NCBI GenBank assembly: GCA_964638875.1
Contig: CAZXBL010000010.1
Span: forward strand, 1-25,177
Direction: 5' to 3'
Length of the DNA stretch: 25,177 nt
DNA from: JALRHH01 sp964638875
Lineage (GTDB): Bacteria > Patescibacteriota > Saccharimonadia > Saccharimonadales > JALRHH01
Below the pieces are notes generated by a model. The model was not told the origin of the DNA. It saw nothing but the letters and a program-made list of their open reading frames with translations, and made no database searches. Below are positions 14,840 through 21,850 of this stretch, piece by piece; the stretch's first letter is position 1; each line of letters begins with the position of its first letter. Made by a program: the position numbers and the translations under genes.

Positions 14840-15388
14840 TTACGGTCCCCCCACTGAGTTTTGTGAACTAAAACTGTGAGAGAACGAAGATGATGTAGAT
14901 GAATTGGAATTAAAATTATAGCCCGAACCGCCGTTAGTTTGGGTATTCTGAGTGGTGGTATTCGTAACAGACTGACTGCCATTTGGTGTCGTAACATGGG
15001 TGGTTGAGTTAGGCTCTACTGGGATTTCCTCGCCGTTTACTTCAACCTTGGTGTTAGTTACCCCGTTATTGGTGACTGATTCGATCTTTACTGAATTTGA
15101 ATTGCCATCTGCCTTGGCATTTGATTCGCCTGGCACCTGTGCTTTTTCTTCTGCTGCTTCTAGCCCGCTGGCTTCATTCGCCTGCTGCAAAGTATTGGGA
15201 AGTTCTAAGTTTCTACCAGCATTCATTTGTGCTACTGCAACCCAAACTACCCCTACTATTGCTACTAAAAAAGCCAGCCCAAGGGCTGACTTTTTTGACA
15301 TGTAGTGGGCTGTGTTACGCAAAAAAGCGCCGTGTTGCAGATTGGAATCTGCTGAAATTTGACCGTCTTGAACACGAGTCTGCAACAT
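14840..15388 (-). CDS. membrane-anchored low-complexity surface protein
   Basis: The 182-aa protein has about 33 cytoplasmic residues, one membrane helix (about 35-54, LGLAFLVAIVGVVWVAVA) and a long outside part. The outside part is acidic at first, then almost pure Asn, Ser, Thr and Gly (NTTTQNTQTN; SNSSTSSSFSHSFSS). I chose the ATG at 15388 because GGAGGG precedes it. An internal Met at residue 30 (15301) would give a shorter protein starting just before the helix but has no ribosome site. No enzyme motif is present. It is the first gene of the surface locus. The DNA for residues 31-40 holds a perfect-looking intrinsic terminator. Confidence 0.75.
   Translation of the reverse strand: MLQTRVQDGQISADSNLQHGAFLRNTAHYMSKKSALGLAFLVAIVGVVWVAVAQMNAGRNLELPNTLQQANEASGLEAAEEKAQVPGESNAKADGNSNSVKIESVTNNGVTNTKVEVNGEEIPVEPNSTTHVTTPNGSQSVTNTTTQNTQTNGGSGYNFNSNSSTSSSFSHSFSSQNSVGGP
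15267..15296 (-). terminator. intragenic intrinsic-terminator-like hairpin (candidate attenuator)
   Basis: On the minus strand A6 is followed by GTCAGCCC, TT, GGGCTGGC and T6. The stem has eight pairs in RNA (one is a U-G wobble), closed by a C(UU)G tetraloop, and a run of six U follows at once. The A- and T-tracts could add six more pairs. It lies 93 nt after the start codon at 15388. On the plus strand it could also act, with one C-A mismatch. Confidence 0.65.
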
Positions 15389-15527
15389 AACGCCCTCCGT
15401 TAAGCTTGATCATCGATACATTTCGGTGATTCTGCGTAATTTCATACTACGTCTTCGATACTCTATTAGCTGCGAGATATTTCACTAAAGGACGAAATAA
15501 ACAATGATCAGAACTATTTAGGCCCTG

Positions 15528-15546
15528 TAGTACACCTGATGTACTA
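15528..15546. promoter_or_regulatory. 7-bp inverted repeat downstream of fba
   Basis: TAGTACA (15528-15534), loop CCTGA and TGTACTA (15540-15546) form an exact inverted repeat in the 177-bp gap between the aldolase stop and the first surface gene. There is no U-tract, so it could be an operator or a transcript-end hairpin. Confidence 0.4.
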
Positions 15547-15565
15547 TTTACATTAGCCTATAATT

Positions 15566-16528
15566 TTAGTTGAAAGCATCTTCGTCAACAGCGCTATTTT
15601 TGAATAAACCAGTGGAATGCACACGTGATTTACCAGCAGAATTAAATGTGTCAATTTTACTTTCAACTACAGCCTGTACCGCGTCAATAACCTGATCCAT
15701 TAACTTCACCACGGCGAATTCAGAGGGGTTATCAGCGAGTATCTGCTCTAAAGTTTTACGATAAGCGATCCGCAAGTCAGTATTAATGTTCACCTTTGTG
15801 ACGCCAATCTTAACTGCATCTACAAAATAGTGACCAGGAGTACCGCTACCACCATGCAAGCTAATATTACAGCTGACTGCATCTCTAAGTTCTTGCAACA
15901 ACTCAAGATCAAGCTTCTTGGGAACAGGGAATGTACCGTGCAGGTTACCGACTGCAGCCGCAAAGGTATCCACGCCTGTTGCCTCAACAAATGCCCTCGT
16001 GCCTTCTGGGGTACTAAAAGTCTTCTTAATCTCATCGTAATCGATCTTTTCTGTGTGTACATTGCTGCCTCCGGCAAAGTAATGTGGCTCGCTCTCAACT
16101 AGTGCCCCAGTCAGCCGAGCATACTGCACGACCTGCTTTGTCTCTGCAACTATTTCTTCAATACTTGCGTTTTTGCGAGCCTGGCTAATATCAATATGAA
16201 TAAATTCGAAACCAGCCTCAATCCCAGCAATTGCTCCTGCAACAGTTGGGCTGTGGTCCAGGTTGATGTACATCTCTACGCCATACTCTTCCTTGTAGTT
16301 GTCAACCATATCGCGAACATTGTCGATACCCATCGCATCGACCTCTCCCTGACTCAATTGAACAAGTACAGGAGCTTTTTTAGCTGCAGCAGCACGACTG
16401 ACTGCGATCAAAGTCTCTTGGTTATCTAGGTTAAAGGCCCCCAACGCAAAGTGTTCAGACCTTGCACGTGCCATAGCGTTCCGGGCATCTTGACAGTTTT
16501 TTCGTATTTGCTGGAGTGATAGTGACAT
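15566..16528 (-). CDS. fba: class II fructose-bisphosphate aldolase
   Basis: This zinc enzyme interconverts fructose 1,6-bisphosphate with glyceraldehyde 3-phosphate and dihydroxyacetone phosphate. The 320-aa product shows the class II motifs: NLDHSPT (89-95; catalytic D91, zinc ligand H92), HGTF (197-200; H197), LHGGSG (224-229; H225) and VNINTDLR (246-253) for phosphate and substrate binding. The loop YFAGGSNVHTEK stands where many family members have an EGE-type zinc-loop motif, which is a divergent feature. A related tagatose-bisphosphate aldolase activity cannot be excluded. The start overlaps the transketolase C-terminal gene by one base, so the three genes form one operon. Confidence 0.93.
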   Translation of the reverse strand: MSLSLQQIRKNCQDARNAMARARSEHFALGAFNLDNQETLIAVSRAAAAKKAPVLVQLSQGEVDAMGIDNVRDMVDNYKEEYGVEMYINLDHSPTVAGAIAGIEAGFEFIHIDISQARKNASIEEIVAETKQVVQYARLTGALVESEPHYFAGGSNVHTEKIDYDEIKKTFSTPEGTRAFVEATGVDTFAAAVGNLHGTFPVPKKLDLELLQELRDAVSCNISLHGGSGTPGHYFVDAVKIGVTKVNINTDLRIAYRKTLEQILADNPSEFAVVKLMDQVIDAVQAVVESKIDTFNSAGKSRVHSTGLFKNSAVDEDAFN

Positions 16529-17511
16529 TAGCGTTCCTTCTTTTCCATAATGTGATGTGCGGTCAGTGTAATGTGTTTTGCGGTTAGACCGTGTAATTCA
16601 AGTAATTCCTCTGGCTTACCTGATTCTCCGTAGACATCACGTATACCCAGGCGCTTCATGGGAACAGGAAATTCTTCGGCTAGCAATTCTGCTACCGCAC
16701 CGCCGAGCCCACCGTTAATTTGCGCTTCTTCAATAGTAATAACTGCTTTAGTTTTATGAACACTCTTCAGGATTGTGATCGCATCAAGGGGTTTAATTGT
16801 TGGACAGTGGATTACTTCAGCATCAATCCCATCTTTAAAAAGTTTTTCTGCAGCAACCATTGCCTGGTAGGTCATAGTACCGGTGCTAATAATTGTTAGG
16901 TCAGCGCCCTCGGTATAAACATATGCTTTGCCGATTTCGAATGGTGACTTATCTGTTGTTAAAACTGGGGTCGCCTCACGGGCTAATCGGATGTAGGCTG
17001 GTCGGTTATCGGTCGCGAGGGCAAGCGTTGCCTTTTCGGCTTCCAGCGCATCGCCCGGAACAATTACTAACATATTTGGCATAACGCGCATCATTGCAAT
17101 GTCTTCTAACATTTGGTGGGTCGCGCCATCCGCGCCGGTGTATAGCCCAGCATGGGCCCCAACTATTTTTACAGGCAAGTCATTTAGTGCAATAGTGGTC
17201 TTAATCTGCTCCCAGTTACGCCCTGGACTAAACGCTGCATAACTACTAACAAAAGGTATCTTGCCCATGGCTGCTAGGCCAGAACCAACTGTTGCAAGGT
17301 TCTGCTCCGCAACGCCAATTTCCACAAAACGATCTGGAAATTCATCACGGAACAGACTGATCTGAGTAGAATCAGTCAGGTCAGCACACAGCGCCACAAC
17401 GTTTTCATCGCGCTTACCTGCCTCTAGCAATCCCTTCCCAAAACCTTTTCGAGTAGGAACCTTTTCGATGTCCTTGGATAACACATCAGCTATTAAATAG
17501 AGGTTACTCAT
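16528..17511 (-). CDS. transketolase, C-terminal half (split enzyme)
   Basis: This subunit supplies the pyrimidine-binding and C-terminal domains of transketolase. The 327-aa protein carries the catalytic glutamate in IGVAEQNL (E69), the following SYAAFSPGRNWEQIK region, GADGATHQ (126-133) and a C-terminal domain (VITIEEAQINGGLGGAVAELL). It pairs with the N-terminal subunit encoded immediately upstream, whose reading frame it overlaps by 8 bases. A DXS-like or other two-part enzyme is conceivable, but the aldolase neighbour supports transketolase. Split transketolases are common in Archaea, CPR bacteria and some Firmicutes. Confidence 0.92.
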   Translation of the reverse strand: MSNLYLIADVLSKDIEKVPTRKGFGKGLLEAGKRDENVVALCADLTDSTQISLFRDEFPDRFVEIGVAEQNLATVGSGLAAMGKIPFVSSYAAFSPGRNWEQIKTTIALNDLPVKIVGAHAGLYTGADGATHQMLEDIAMMRVMPNMLVIVPGDALEAEKATLALATDNRPAYIRLAREATPVLTTDKSPFEIGKAYVYTEGADLTIISTGTMTYQAMVAAEKLFKDGIDAEVIHCPTIKPLDAITILKSVHKTKAVITIEEAQINGGLGGAVAELLAEEFPVPMKRLGIRDVYGESGKPEELLELHGLTAKHITLTAHHIMEKKER

Positions 17512-18361
17512 GTTCGCCCTTGATCTTTCCTTTTAGAGAACGGAGTTCTTTCAAGGCCTCTACTGCTTGTACATGATTTGGCGGCATGCCGTGCCAGTGA
17601 AAATCATATTCCATAAAATCGACACCCTTACCTGGCACTGTGTGAGCAATGATCATAACTGGCTTATCCGCAACTGCGCGGCCCATTGCCGCAGCATCGA
17701 TAACCGCTTCTATGTTATTACCATCTATTTCAATTACGTGCCAGCCAAAGGATTCCCACTTAGCTTTTAGGTCACCCAATGGCATAACCGATTCTGTTGG
17801 GCCATCAATCTGGATATAATTACGGTCGGTAATGGCGATGATATTATTCAGCTTGTATTTTGCGGCTAGCATTGCGGCCTCCCAAACGTTGCCTTCGTTC
17901 TGTTCGCCGTCGCCCAGCACAACATATACCCATCGGTGGTGATCCTTGTTCATACGCATTGCCAGCGCCATACCGGCAGCCTGGCTTAAACCTGAGCCCA
18001 AAGGGCCACTGGTATTTTCCAACCCAGGTAATTTTTTACGCTCTGGGTGACCTTGCAATCTAGAGCCAAACTGGCGTAGTGTCATAAGTTCTTTTTTATC
18101 GAAATATCCTGCATGCGCCATAGTGACATATTGGACTGGTACACAGTGACCATTACTGAGTAGTAAAATATCTCGTTGATCCCAGTCAGGCTTTTTAGGA
18201 TCCAATTTCATAATGTCGAAGTAAAGCGCTGTAAAAATGTCAGCTAACCCCAGAGGACCAGCGCTGTGACCACTGCCAGCGTGTTCTAGCGACTTGATAA
18301 TGTCCTCACGGATTTCAAGCGCTTTTTGATCTAGTTGCTCTAGTGTTAGTTTTTTACCCAT
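17504..18361 (-). CDS. transketolase, N-terminal half (TPP-binding subunit)
   Basis: This subunit binds the diphosphate of thiamine diphosphate. The 285-aa protein shows SGHSAGPLG (30-38), SNGHC (69-73), SGPLGSGLSQAAGMALAM and the TPP motif GDG (150-152) followed about 20 residues later by NN (172-173). Together with the C-terminal subunit it moves two-carbon units between sugar phosphates. No Shine-Dalgarno is visible before the ATG. A perfect TATAAT ends 10 nt upstream, so the mRNA leader may be only a few bases. It heads the tktN-tktC-fba operon. Confidence 0.94.
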   Translation of the reverse strand: MGKKLTLEQLDQKALEIREDIIKSLEHAGSGHSAGPLGLADIFTALYFDIMKLDPKKPDWDQRDILLLSNGHCVPVQYVTMAHAGYFDKKELMTLRQFGSRLQGHPERKKLPGLENTSGPLGSGLSQAAGMALAMRMNKDHHRWVYVVLGDGEQNEGNVWEAAMLAAKYKLNNIIAITDRNYIQIDGPTESVMPLGDLKAKWESFGWHVIEIDGNNIEAVIDAAAMGRAVADKPVMIIAHTVPGKGVDFMEYDFHWHGMPPNHVQAVEALKELRSLKGKIKGEHE

Positions 18362-18371
18362 CTTGCTTGTG

Positions 18372-18377
18372 ATTATA
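18372..18377 (-). promoter_or_regulatory. consensus -10 box of the transketolase operon
   Basis: The minus strand reads TATAAT, ending 10 nt before the tktN ATG. The expected start point leaves about 3-5 nt of leader. No convincing -35 was found at 16-18 nt. Confidence 0.55.
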
Positions 18378-18462
18378 CAAGGGTAGCGAAGGAAAAGGAA
18401 GTTTACTTCACTTTTCCAAGCAACCTGCAGTAACTAAAGCTATAACAGATGCCATGTAAATA

Positions 18463-18566
18463 TGTAACTCTTACAACATTCTCTCTTGTGAATAAATAAT
18501 GACTTCCATTTAACAGGGGTGAGTGTTGTAATTCGCACATTTGAGTAAAACATGTTGTGAGTTACA
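18463..18566. promoter_or_regulatory. three related operator-like repeats upstream of the nucleotide-enzyme cluster
   Basis: TGTAACTCTTACAACAT (18463-18479) is repeated in inverted form as ATGTTGTGAGTTACA (18552-18566), differing by a two-base gap. A looser third copy, GTGTTGTAATTCGCACA, starts at 18523. The last copy overlaps the putative -10 of the plus-strand promoter. This suggests a repressor or activator serving the divergent 18362-18593 intergenic region, which holds no gene. Confidence 0.45.
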
Positions 18567-18568
18567 TT
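18541..18568 (+). promoter_or_regulatory. promoter of the plus-strand nucleotide-enzyme cluster
   Basis: TTGAGT (18541-18546), a 16-nt spacer and TACATT (18563-18568) are reasonably close to consensus. Initiation near 18575 leaves a short leader containing the GAAGGGAGA ribosome site. That would exclude the upstream GTG at 18573 as start. Confidence 0.5.
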
Positions 18569-18593
18569 TCCTGTGTTAAAGAAGGGAGACGCT

Positions 18594-19166
18594 ATGAGAA
18601 ACCGTATAGCAATCGAAGGCATTGATGGCTCAGGAAAGTCATCAGTTGTCTCGGCAATTACAGAGGCTCTAACCGCGGAAGGGTTACATGTACGCACATT
18701 TGCTACATTTCGGATAGCAAATACAGAACTCGGTCACGACATTTATGATCTTTGGGCAGATGACCGCACTGCAAAAATAGGTATTGAGGTCATGAGGCAC
18801 ACATTGGGTGTCTGCGAAACGATCGCAGCCAAGGATGGCGCTGACGTAGTTATCTACGATCGCCATTGGATGAGTGTTATGACAGAAATTGACAATCGAC
18901 CTAATCTCATTCAAGTCTGGGGGAATGATTATTTCGTACCAGCTTGCTTGCTGCGTACTCCTCCAGAAACAGGTCGCAGCCGACTGCAAAACGACCAAGA
19001 TGAAGAATTTTCTTCACTTACATCCCTAACAACTTACGCTAATAAATTTAACCAATTAGCACGAACATTCCCTCAACAAATGCTTGGTATTTACCGAAGC
19101 GATGACGACGTTACTATCGACGATATTGCTCGGAACATTATGTGGGACATGAGGATCAGGAGATAA
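18594..19166 (+). CDS. thymidylate-kinase-like P-loop nucleotide kinase
   Basis: The 190-aa product resembles bacterial dTMP kinase, which makes dTDP from dTMP. It has Walker A GIDGSGKSS (9-17), the DR motif in VVIYDRHW (D89-R90) and a helical C-terminus. The segment after DR differs from the usual DRYxxS.xAYQ, so another (d)NMP or nucleoside may be the substrate. I chose the ATG at 18594 because GAAGGGAGA lies at ideal spacing; an in-frame GTG at 18573 would add seven residues without a ribosome site. It is the first of four packed plus-strand genes; its stop is one base before the next ATG. Confidence 0.8.
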   Translation: MRNRIAIEGIDGSGKSSVVSAITEALTAEGLHVRTFATFRIANTELGHDIYDLWADDRTAKIGIEVMRHTLGVCETIAAKDGADVVIYDRHWMSVMTEIDNRPNLIQVWGNDYFVPACLLRTPPETGRSRLQNDQDEEFSSLTSLTTYANKFNQLARTFPQQMLGIYRSDDDVTIDDIARNIMWDMRIRR

Positions 19167-19167
19167 T

Positions 19168-20040
19168 ATGAATGTAGACACCTTAACCACTGAGCAATTC
19201 AAGAAGTTACCTCTCGTTGTCGAAGGAGAAAGCAAAGAAGTACGCTACGCTGGCAAGGGCCTGGTAGTTATTAGGCTTAAACCGACAGTGTACAGCTTTA
19301 CTCATAACCGTACGGGGATTATTCCTGGGAGTGATGCCACTCGCCTACTGGCAATAAAGTTGCTACTTCCAGTACTTCATGAAGCCGGGATACACCATAG
19401 TTATAAAGCAATAAATGATAAGTGGATTCTATCGACATTGGTGTTACAACCATTTACCAAAGGCACCGATCCGTTCAGGCCAACTGATTTAACTGACGCC
19501 GAAATGGCAGTGTTACCGGTTGCTCCACCGATAGAAGTTGTAGCAAAGGCAGTTCATAGTGGTACGCCTAAACATCGCTATTACAGGTTTAGCGACTACC
19601 CAACACGTGTAGGTACACATATTGATGCCGACACAACCTACCCAAACCACGTTATAAGGTTTGACTGGCGAAACCCGATGAGGGATAAGGACGGGAATCG
19701 TTTAGCAGACGAGGTCCTATCTGAACAAATGGCTGATTGGTTTATTGACGTCCCAGCGGCGGCACAAACAGCCCAGACAGCATTCCAGGCACTTCGTAAG
19801 TTCATAGCAAAGAAAGGTCTGGACTTATGGGACATCTGTTTCTTCATTTCCCAAGATGGCAAAACAATGTTTGGTGAAGTAAGCCCGGATTGTCTTAGAG
19901 TTCGATCAGCCACCCAAGAATCACTTGATAAAGATGTCTGGCGCGCTGGCGGATCGTCCGACCAAGTCCTTACTAAATGGCAAACATTTTTAGATTACAT
20001 AGATGCTACAGGAGATGATCATGGACCAACTCCCCGATAG
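19168..20040 (+). CDS. PurC-like (SAICAR synthetase fold) protein
   Basis: PurC joins aspartate to the carboxylate of CAIR with ATP in purine synthesis. This 290-aa protein is longer than typical PurC (about 240) and divergent, but the landmarks are present in order. They are a P-loop-like EGESKEVR (19-26; PurC has YEGKAK), NRTGIIPG (47-54), IEVVAKAVHSG (122-132; PurC lEvVvRn.aaGS) and FGEVSPDCLRVR (235-246; PurC aDEiSPDtcR). No other purine-pathway gene is in the window. Its neighbours are an NMP-kinase-like gene and a HAM1 pyrophosphatase, so it may act on an unusual nucleotide rather than in the standard pathway. The AGGAGATAAT ribosome site lies in the end of the previous gene. Confidence 0.68.
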   Translation: MNVDTLTTEQFKKLPLVVEGESKEVRYAGKGLVVIRLKPTVYSFTHNRTGIIPGSDATRLLAIKLLLPVLHEAGIHHSYKAINDKWILSTLVLQPFTKGTDPFRPTDLTDAEMAVLPVAPPIEVVAKAVHSGTPKHRYYRFSDYPTRVGTHIDADTTYPNHVIRFDWRNPMRDKDGNRLADEVLSEQMADWFIDVPAAAQTAQTAFQALRKFIAKKGLDLWDICFFISQDGKTMFGEVSPDCLRVRSATQESLDKDVWRAGGSSDQVLTKWQTFLDYIDATGDDHGPTPR

Positions 20041-20683
20041 TTTTTCAGCTGCGCTTCAAACATATAAAAACGAGATCGCTGAGAAGGAGGCGATCACTAA
20101 ACTTGCTCGTAAGAAAGTCGCACAAGAAAGAGAAAGAAAAGCTGCCGAAGAAAAGGTACGACAACAAGCTTTAGCCGCAGAAGAGTACGCCCAAAGAGAA
20201 GTACTCGCAAAGACGGCAGCGCTCACGATAACACATTCTTTACTAAATGGTCGCGGTAAAATGCCCGTTGGAGTCACTATCGATGGGCGCAGAGACTCCA
20301 CCCTTGCACAGGAATGGAAGCTTAAAACAAGTGAAGCAAGGCGCCGAAGAGCAGAACGACTTGATATGGTGGGTTGGCGGTTAAGAAATATTGGCAATGT
20401 AGCAGTGCTCAGAATCTCGCGGATGTTTTCATACGAAACAGGTGGCTGGGACAGATTGGTAGAAGTACCTTCTGCCGAGCTCTGGCTTTACGATAATGAA
20501 TTGCCCCGACCATCATTCACTAGAAGCACTCGACACAGTGAGCCTGAACGGCTTTTAGATTCAAGACATTTTGAACGGGGTTCTTGGCAGGAACTTGCCG
20601 CCACACTTGGCAATATGCAACTCGCCCTAGATTCCAAGACTCAAACAACAGATTGTAGCAATTCAGAAACTAAGTTAGGCTAG
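20021..20683 (+). CDS. coiled-coil protein of unknown function
   Basis: This 220-aa protein belongs to no family I recognise. Residues about 15-65 form a strongly charged helix (KKVAQERERKAAEEKVRQQ) typical of a coiled coil. A more globular, Trp- and Arg-containing part follows (WRLRNIGNVAVLRISRMF; AELWLYDNELPRP), then a Ser/Thr-rich tail. I chose the ATG at 20021, preceded by AGGAGATGATC; in-frame ATGs at 20003 and 20015 lie further up. It overlaps the PurC-like gene by 20 bases and ends 4 bases before the HAM1 gene, so it is translated with nucleotide enzymes. It may be a scaffold or a nucleotide-binding partner; nothing shows which. Confidence 0.7.
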   Translation: MDQLPDSFSAALQTYKNEIAEKEAITKLARKKVAQERERKAAEEKVRQQALAAEEYAQREVLAKTAALTITHSLLNGRGKMPVGVTIDGRRDSTLAQEWKLKTSEARRRRAERLDMVGWRLRNIGNVAVLRISRMFSYETGGWDRLVEVPSAELWLYDNELPRPSFTRSTRHSEPERLLDSRHFERGSWQELAATLGNMQLALDSKTQTTDCSNSETKLG

Positions 20684-20687
20684 AGAC

Positions 20688-21236
20688 ATGCAACAGATTT
20701 ATTTCGTAACTGGAAACTCCAAGAAATTCGAGGAAGCACATAGAGTTTTGCCGAGCCTTGAACGGATCGATTTTGATCTGCCCGAAGAACAAACGCTCGA
20801 CCCCCAGCTAGTAATTGTTAAAAAGCTGGAAGTTGCGCGATCACATCAGCCTGAAGGTGCTCTAATAGTAGAAGACACATCCCTCTACCTTGACGGGCTA
20901 AACGGCTTCCCGGGGCCACTCATTAAATGGATGCTGAAAGCTGTAGGCAATCAAGGCATCTACGAGCTCACGAGTGCTATCAAAAACCGACAAGCAACTG
21001 TTAAAACTGTCATCGGTTACGACGATGGATCGGGCAATATTAACTTCTTTGAAGGCTCATTAAATGGAACTATTGTCCAGCCATATGGCAATGAAGGGTT
21101 TGGATTCGATGACATATTTCAGCCCGAGGGACTGAGTGAAACATTTGCTGAAATGGGCGGAGATTTTAAACTCGAATTCAGTATGCGTACTGAGGCATTC
21201 CGTAAGCTCGCAGAATATCTAGATCAGGCCAGCTAG
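20688..21236 (+). CDS. HAM1/RdgB-family non-canonical purine NTP pyrophosphatase
   Basis: Enzymes of this family hydrolyse dITP, XTP and related abnormal nucleotides to the monophosphate, keeping them out of DNA and RNA. The 182-aa product has TGNSKKFEE (8-16), the VEDTSLYLDGLNGFPG box (61-76; catalytic E62-D63), GFGFDDIF (137-144) and TFAEM (152-156). The terminal SHR motif is changed to SMR (165-167). The length fits (about 190). It is last of the four-gene cluster, and its 3' end overlaps the convergent rpe-like gene by 18 bases. General housekeeping would explain it alone, but the PurC-like neighbour suggests a more specific substrate. Confidence 0.9.
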   Translation: MQQIYFVTGNSKKFEEAHRVLPSLERIDFDLPEEQTLDPQLVIVKKLEVARSHQPEGALIVEDTSLYLDGLNGFPGPLIKWMLKAVGNQGIYELTSAIKNRQATVKTVIGYDDGSGNINFFEGSLNGTIVQPYGNEGFGFDDIFQPEGLSETFAEMGGDFKLEFSMRTEAFRKLAEYLDQAS

Positions 21237-21848
21237 TTTTTTGTAGGCTCCTTCAGGATGTGAGGAATTCTGTATGAACCCGCCCGTGTTCAGTACATCC
21301 ACGCCCGCATTTACGAGCTTTTTCGCGTTATAGTCGTTAATGCCGCCGTCCCAACCAATTTCGGCTTCCGGGTGATGCTCCCGCACTTTTCGTACTTTAT
21401 CAAGTAATCCCAGGTCTGCTTCACCACCATGATGACCCAGCTTACCACTAAAAATCAAAACGTGATCAAAACTATGCATGATTTGGTAAGCGTACTCTAT
21501 CGGTGTTTCCTGCAATATTGCCAGACCTACCTTAATATCATGTTTGTGTAGTTCTGCCACAAAGTGCATGTGGTGCACGTGAGCTTCGTTATGAATTACC
21601 ACCATATGGGGCTTAAGTTTAACAAGCTGGTGGAGCACTGCCATTGGTTCCTGATACATCAGGTGAATATCAATAGCTGGGCCGTGGGGCGGTAACCATA
21701 TTTCATTCAAACTAGGTGATTCTGTGGGGGCAAACTGTCCATCCATCAGATCTATATGTATGCGTTTGGCAAACTGGGATGCAACTCGTAGCTGCCGGGA
21801 GTACTCTTCAACGTCGTAGGCAGTAACTGTCGGGCATATAACACTCAT
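21219..21848 (-). CDS. rpe: ribulose-phosphate 3-epimerase-like protein
   Basis: Rpe interconverts ribulose 5-phosphate and xylulose 5-phosphate. The 209-aa TIM-barrel protein retains the metal ligands and catalytic acids of the family: H31 and D33 in IHIDLMDG, H62 in IDIHLM and D167 in WDGGI. The usual VNPGFGGQ.F loop is replaced by FSGKLGHHGGEAD (133-145), and the last phosphate-binding segment reads NTGGFIQ instead of aGS.i. The enzyme is therefore divergent, and a related 3-epimerase substrate (for example allulose phosphate) is possible. It starts 2 nt after rpiB, next to gap, which supports a pentose phosphate role. Confidence 0.82.
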   Translation of the reverse strand: MSVICPTVTAYDVEEYSRQLRVASQFAKRIHIDLMDGQFAPTESPSLNEIWLPPHGPAIDIHLMYQEPMAVLHQLVKLKPHMVVIHNEAHVHHMHFVAELHKHDIKVGLAILQETPIEYAYQIMHSFDHVLIFSGKLGHHGGEADLGLLDKVRKVREHHPEAEIGWDGGINDYNAKKLVNAGVDVLNTGGFIQNSSHPEGAYKKLAGLI

Positions 21849-21850
21849 GC

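Noticed and set aside
15188..15202. LPNTL in the membrane-anchored surface protein as a second sortase signal
   Set aside because: It lies just after the N-terminal helix, not before a C-terminal helix and basic tail, so a sortase could not use it in the normal way.
18573..18593. GTG start extending the thymidylate-kinase-like protein by seven residues
   Set aside because: The extension contains the ribosome site of the ATG at 18594 and has none of its own.
18594..21236. Phage-type 2-aminoadenine (Z-genome) operon
   Set aside because: No PurZ, DatZ or MazZ homologue and no phage genes are present; only the general logic is similar.
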